Below, in pieces: positions 61,924 to 64,000 of a stretch of 64,000 nt of DNA. A program made the translations under genes and the position numbers. The notes under the pieces were generated by a model, which was not told the DNA's origin, ran no database searches, and saw nothing but the letters and a program-made list of their open reading frames with translations. Within the stretch, counting starts at the first letter, position 1; each line of letters begins with the position of its first letter. Source of the DNA: SXOA01 sp051004015. GTDB lineage: Bacteria; Planctomycetota; Planctomycetia; Pirellulales; Pirellulaceae. Location of the stretch: contig JBPCKT010000087.1 of the NCBI GenBank assembly GCA_051004015.1, forward strand, positions 1-64,000. The letters run 5' to 3'.

Positions 61924-62829
61924 TTACTTGATTTCCTCAACCTCGTTGCTGCTCATCGTCAGGTCCAGGTCGCCATCCAGTTCCATGTTATTCACCGAGA
62001 GTCCGATCTTCCCGCTGACGCGAATCGTGGAGCTGGACTCGATATCTCGGCCCGCCTCGGCATCGAACAGGATCGTATGCTTCGACTCGTCCACCTTCAA
62101 TTCGCTTTTGGTGACCTTGAACGGCCCGTCTTTAGCCGAATAAGTCACCGCCGAATCCACTGCTGTGATTTTGTGGACTTTACGCGTGGCGTTGACGGTG
62201 GACTTGGAGGTTTCCCCTTCATACGTGTATTTCCGCTTGAGGGTGAAAATCTGCCCTTGACCCAGGTTCAACTTGGTTTCGTGCTCCCAAGTATCCCCCT
62301 TCTTGAGCGGCTTATTGGGGAGCACTTTGAGCTGCTCGGCAAATTCAGTCTTGATATCCTCGAGATTGATTTCGCTGCCGGGCTTGATTCCCTGGACGTC
62401 AGTAACGGTGCTGTCCTTGCCCAGGACAATCGTCATGGACATTTTGGCGTTGGCTTTGAGTCTGTCCCGAACGAGCTCCGCGATCGGGTTGCCGGCAGCG
62501 TCGTCCTTGGCGTCCGGATTCTTGCCGTCAAATTTGATCTTCACACCTCCCGGCAGACCGATTTCAGAGGACAGAATGTTTGTGTCCACCGTCAACGATA
62601 GCTTTCCATCGGCATCTTTCTTGCCGACGGACACTTTCTGATCAACGACGGTGCTGGAGGTGGTACTGCCGTCCTGGCCGGCAATTGTCAGCTTCTGGTC
62701 GGTTTTCACCGTGTTTTTGGAGGTGAACGAATCCCCTTCGTTGTATTTGCGGACCAGGGTGACCTGGCCGAAGGCGGTGGAACCAATCAAGAGGAGCAGG
62801 AGCGAGCATAGATAGAGTCGCTTGAGCAT
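61924..62829 (-). CDS. Secreted DUF6263-like beta protein
   Basis: 301 residues with signal peptide (ending near STAFGQ). The mature part is beta-rich with a repeated KYNEGDSFTSKNTVKTDQK, KKGDTWEHETKLN, FTLKRKYTYEGET and GLSVNNMELDGDLDL pattern, as in the DUF6263 family of exported planctomycete proteins; role unknown. GGAG precedes the ATG. Divergent from uppS. Confidence 0.72.
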   Translation of the reverse strand: MLKRLYLCSLLLLLIGSTAFGQVTLVRKYNEGDSFTSKNTVKTDQKLTIAGQDGSTTSSTVVDQKVSVGKKDADGKLSLTVDTNILSSEIGLPGGVKIKFDGKNPDAKDDAAGNPIAELVRDRLKANAKMSMTIVLGKDSTVTDVQGIKPGSEINLEDIKTEFAEQLKVLPNKPLKKGDTWEHETKLNLGQGQIFTLKRKYTYEGETSKSTVNATRKVHKITAVDSAVTYSAKDGPFKVTKSELKVDESKHTILFDAEAGRDIESSSTIRVSGKIGLSVNNMELDGDLDLTMSSNEVEEIK

Positions 62830-63015
62830 GGAAAGACTCCAGAAAAGGAAGCGGAAATCAGCCGGTTGGAATTCGCCGCGGGCGGGCGATTCTTGGGGCC
62901 GCGAAGGTCAAAATGAGATACCCTTTGGTATAGTGGAAGCGGGTGCCAAACGACAAAATGCCCGTTTTCAGGCATCCATTGCGAATCATCATACCCCGCC
63001 GTGACTACCCCCTCC

Positions 63016-63756
63016 ATGACCCCCGACCTGGCGGACATCCCGCCGGACCGCCGCCCCCGGCACATTGCCATCATCATGGATGGGAATGGCCGCTGGGCCC
63101 AGCGACGCAATTTGCCGCGGATTGAAGGGCACCGCCGCGGCGTGGCCAGCGTCCGCCGCACCGTGGAAGAGGCCGCCCGCCTGGGGTTGGAGCAACTGAC
63201 ACTGTATTGTCTGTCGAGCGAAAACTGGAAGCGCCCCCAGCCGGAGCTCGATTTCCTGATGCACCTGCTGGAACAGTACATGATCGAGGAACGGACCACG
63301 ATCATGGGTCAGAACATCCGGGTAAGCGTCATTGGCCGACGAGAAGGAATCCCCGACTCGACGCTGGAGGAGATGGACAAGACGGTCAACATGAGTTCCT
63401 CGAACACCGGCACGCGGCTCTGCCTGGCCATCAACTACGGCGCGCGGGGGGAAATCATGGACGCGGTGCGGAGCCTGGCAGCCGATGTCCAGGCGGGAGA
63501 GATTTCGCCGGAAGAGATTGACGAACAGCAGCTCGAATCCCGCCTTTATACAGCCGGGATGGTGGACCCGGACTTGCTGATTCGGACCGCGGGCGAGATG
63601 CGGATCAGCAACTTTTTGCTGTGGCAAATCAGCTACGCGGAGCTGTGGGTCACTGACCGCTGCTGGCCGGAGTTCGAGATTGAACACTTGCATCAGGCCA
63701 TTCGAGACTTTGCCTCGCGCGACCGGAAATTTGGCGGCCTGCTGATTGAGGGCTAA
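63016..63756 (+). CDS. uppS: Isoprenyl (undecaprenyl) diphosphate synthase
   Basis: 246 residues from the Met at 63016; a GTG five codons upstream is possible. Contains HIAIIMDGNGRWAQRR with the catalytic Asp, GHRRGVASVRRTVEEA, LTLYCLSSENWKRP, and the C-terminal DLLIRTAGEMRISNFLLWQ and YAELWVTDRCWPEF. It extends farnesyl-PP with isopentenyl units to the lipid carrier for envelope polymers. The M50 protease gene follows it at 44 bases, a common pairing in bacteria. Confidence 0.94.
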   Translation: MTPDLADIPPDRRPRHIAIIMDGNGRWAQRRNLPRIEGHRRGVASVRRTVEEAARLGLEQLTLYCLSSENWKRPQPELDFLMHLLEQYMIEERTTIMGQNIRVSVIGRREGIPDSTLEEMDKTVNMSSSNTGTRLCLAINYGARGEIMDAVRSLAADVQAGEISPEEIDEQQLESRLYTAGMVDPDLLIRTAGEMRISNFLLWQISYAELWVTDRCWPEFEIEHLHQAIRDFASRDRKFGGLLIEG

Positions 63757-63799
63757 GTGGGGTAGGCTTCCAGCCTGCCCGGAGAAGGAGAAGACGTAC

Positions 63800-64000
63800 G
63801 TGTTTTTGGCGGAACCGAATCAAACTCCCTATGACCTGCACTTCTCGGTGCTCGGGTTCCCCGTGCGCGTGCATCCGCTCTTCTGGCTGATGGGCCTGAT
63901 CATGGGCTTTGGCGACGTGATGTCGGTATTCATTTCGATTGTGGTCGCCTTTGTCTCGATCCTCATTCACGAACTGGGTCACGCCCTGATGATGCGCCGC
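63800..64000 (+). CDS. M50 site-2-type membrane metalloprotease, N-terminal part cut by window end
   Basis: 67 codons visible from a GTG preceded by AAGGAG. The start is polar, then a hydrophobic helix, and the zinc motif HELGH (in LIHELGHALMMRR) at the right edge. This matches the first part of intramembrane site-2 proteases of the RseP/M50 type. The remainder is outside the window. Confidence 0.85.
   Translation, partial: MFLAEPNQTPYDLHFSVLGFPVRVHPLFWLMGLIMGFGDVMSVFISIVVAFVSILIHELGHALMMRR

Overview
The window looks like a chromosome segment from a Planctomycetota bacterium, probably of the Pirellulales type. It is GC-rich and carries families typical of that phylum: a DUF1549/DUF1553 protein beside a DUF1501 protein, PVC-type haem-binding proteins with CxxCH motifs, several Gfo/Idh/MocA dehydrogenases, a PVC small basic protein, an ECF sigma factor paired with a WG-repeat anti-sigma protein, and many short secreted or membrane proteins of unknown function. 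Genus cannot be fixed from the sequence alone.

Left chromosomal part (1-19424): a DUF1501/DUF1549 set on the minus strand, a lone GspF-like membrane protein, a dehydrogenase plus rhamnulokinase pair (sugar catabolism), a membrane protein with a cysteine-peptidase-like C-terminus, a tandem pair of related membrane proteins, a probable selenoprotein, a Tat-exported dehydrogenase with a clear terminator, and HEAT- and TPR-repeat proteins. The selenoprotein is TlpA-like: a UGA replaces the first Cys of a CxxC motif and is followed by a SECIS-like hairpin.

Integrated element (19425-35223, about 15.8 kb): bounded by a 20-bp direct repeat of the 5' end of tRNA-Asp(GTC). A tyrosine integrase and an excisionase-like gene lie at the right end, and both ends carry paired CTCTGCAC octamers that could be integrase arm sites. 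Inside are a sigma-like DNA-binding protein, a prim-pol and RecA-like helicase pair, an origin-like repeat region, an HNH nuclease, an HK97-type prohead protease, Cys-rich proteins, a TIR-domain protein with a coiled-coil zinc-ribbon partner, and an operon holding a PD-(D/E)XK-like protein. I see no terminase, portal or major capsid gene, so it is either a phage satellite or a decayed prophage.

Right chromosomal part (35204-64000): intact tRNA-Asp with a terminator; a 1552-residue protein joining a TIM barrel, a LamG-like domain, a cytochrome, a propeller and a cupredoxin; an amidohydrolase; a PVC haem/HEAT/cytochrome protein; a Kelch-like protein; a phytoene-desaturase-like oxidoreductase; a lipoprotein metalloprotease; an enoyl-CoA hydratase/AtuA/AtuA_C operon divergent from a small basic protein and a LarA-type racemase; a sigma/anti-sigma pair; an ABC exporter operon; isoprenyl transferase; and the start of an M50 protease.

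Intergenic spaces carry short heptanucleotide arrays and palindromes at several places. All domain calls come from reading motifs; no database search was run.
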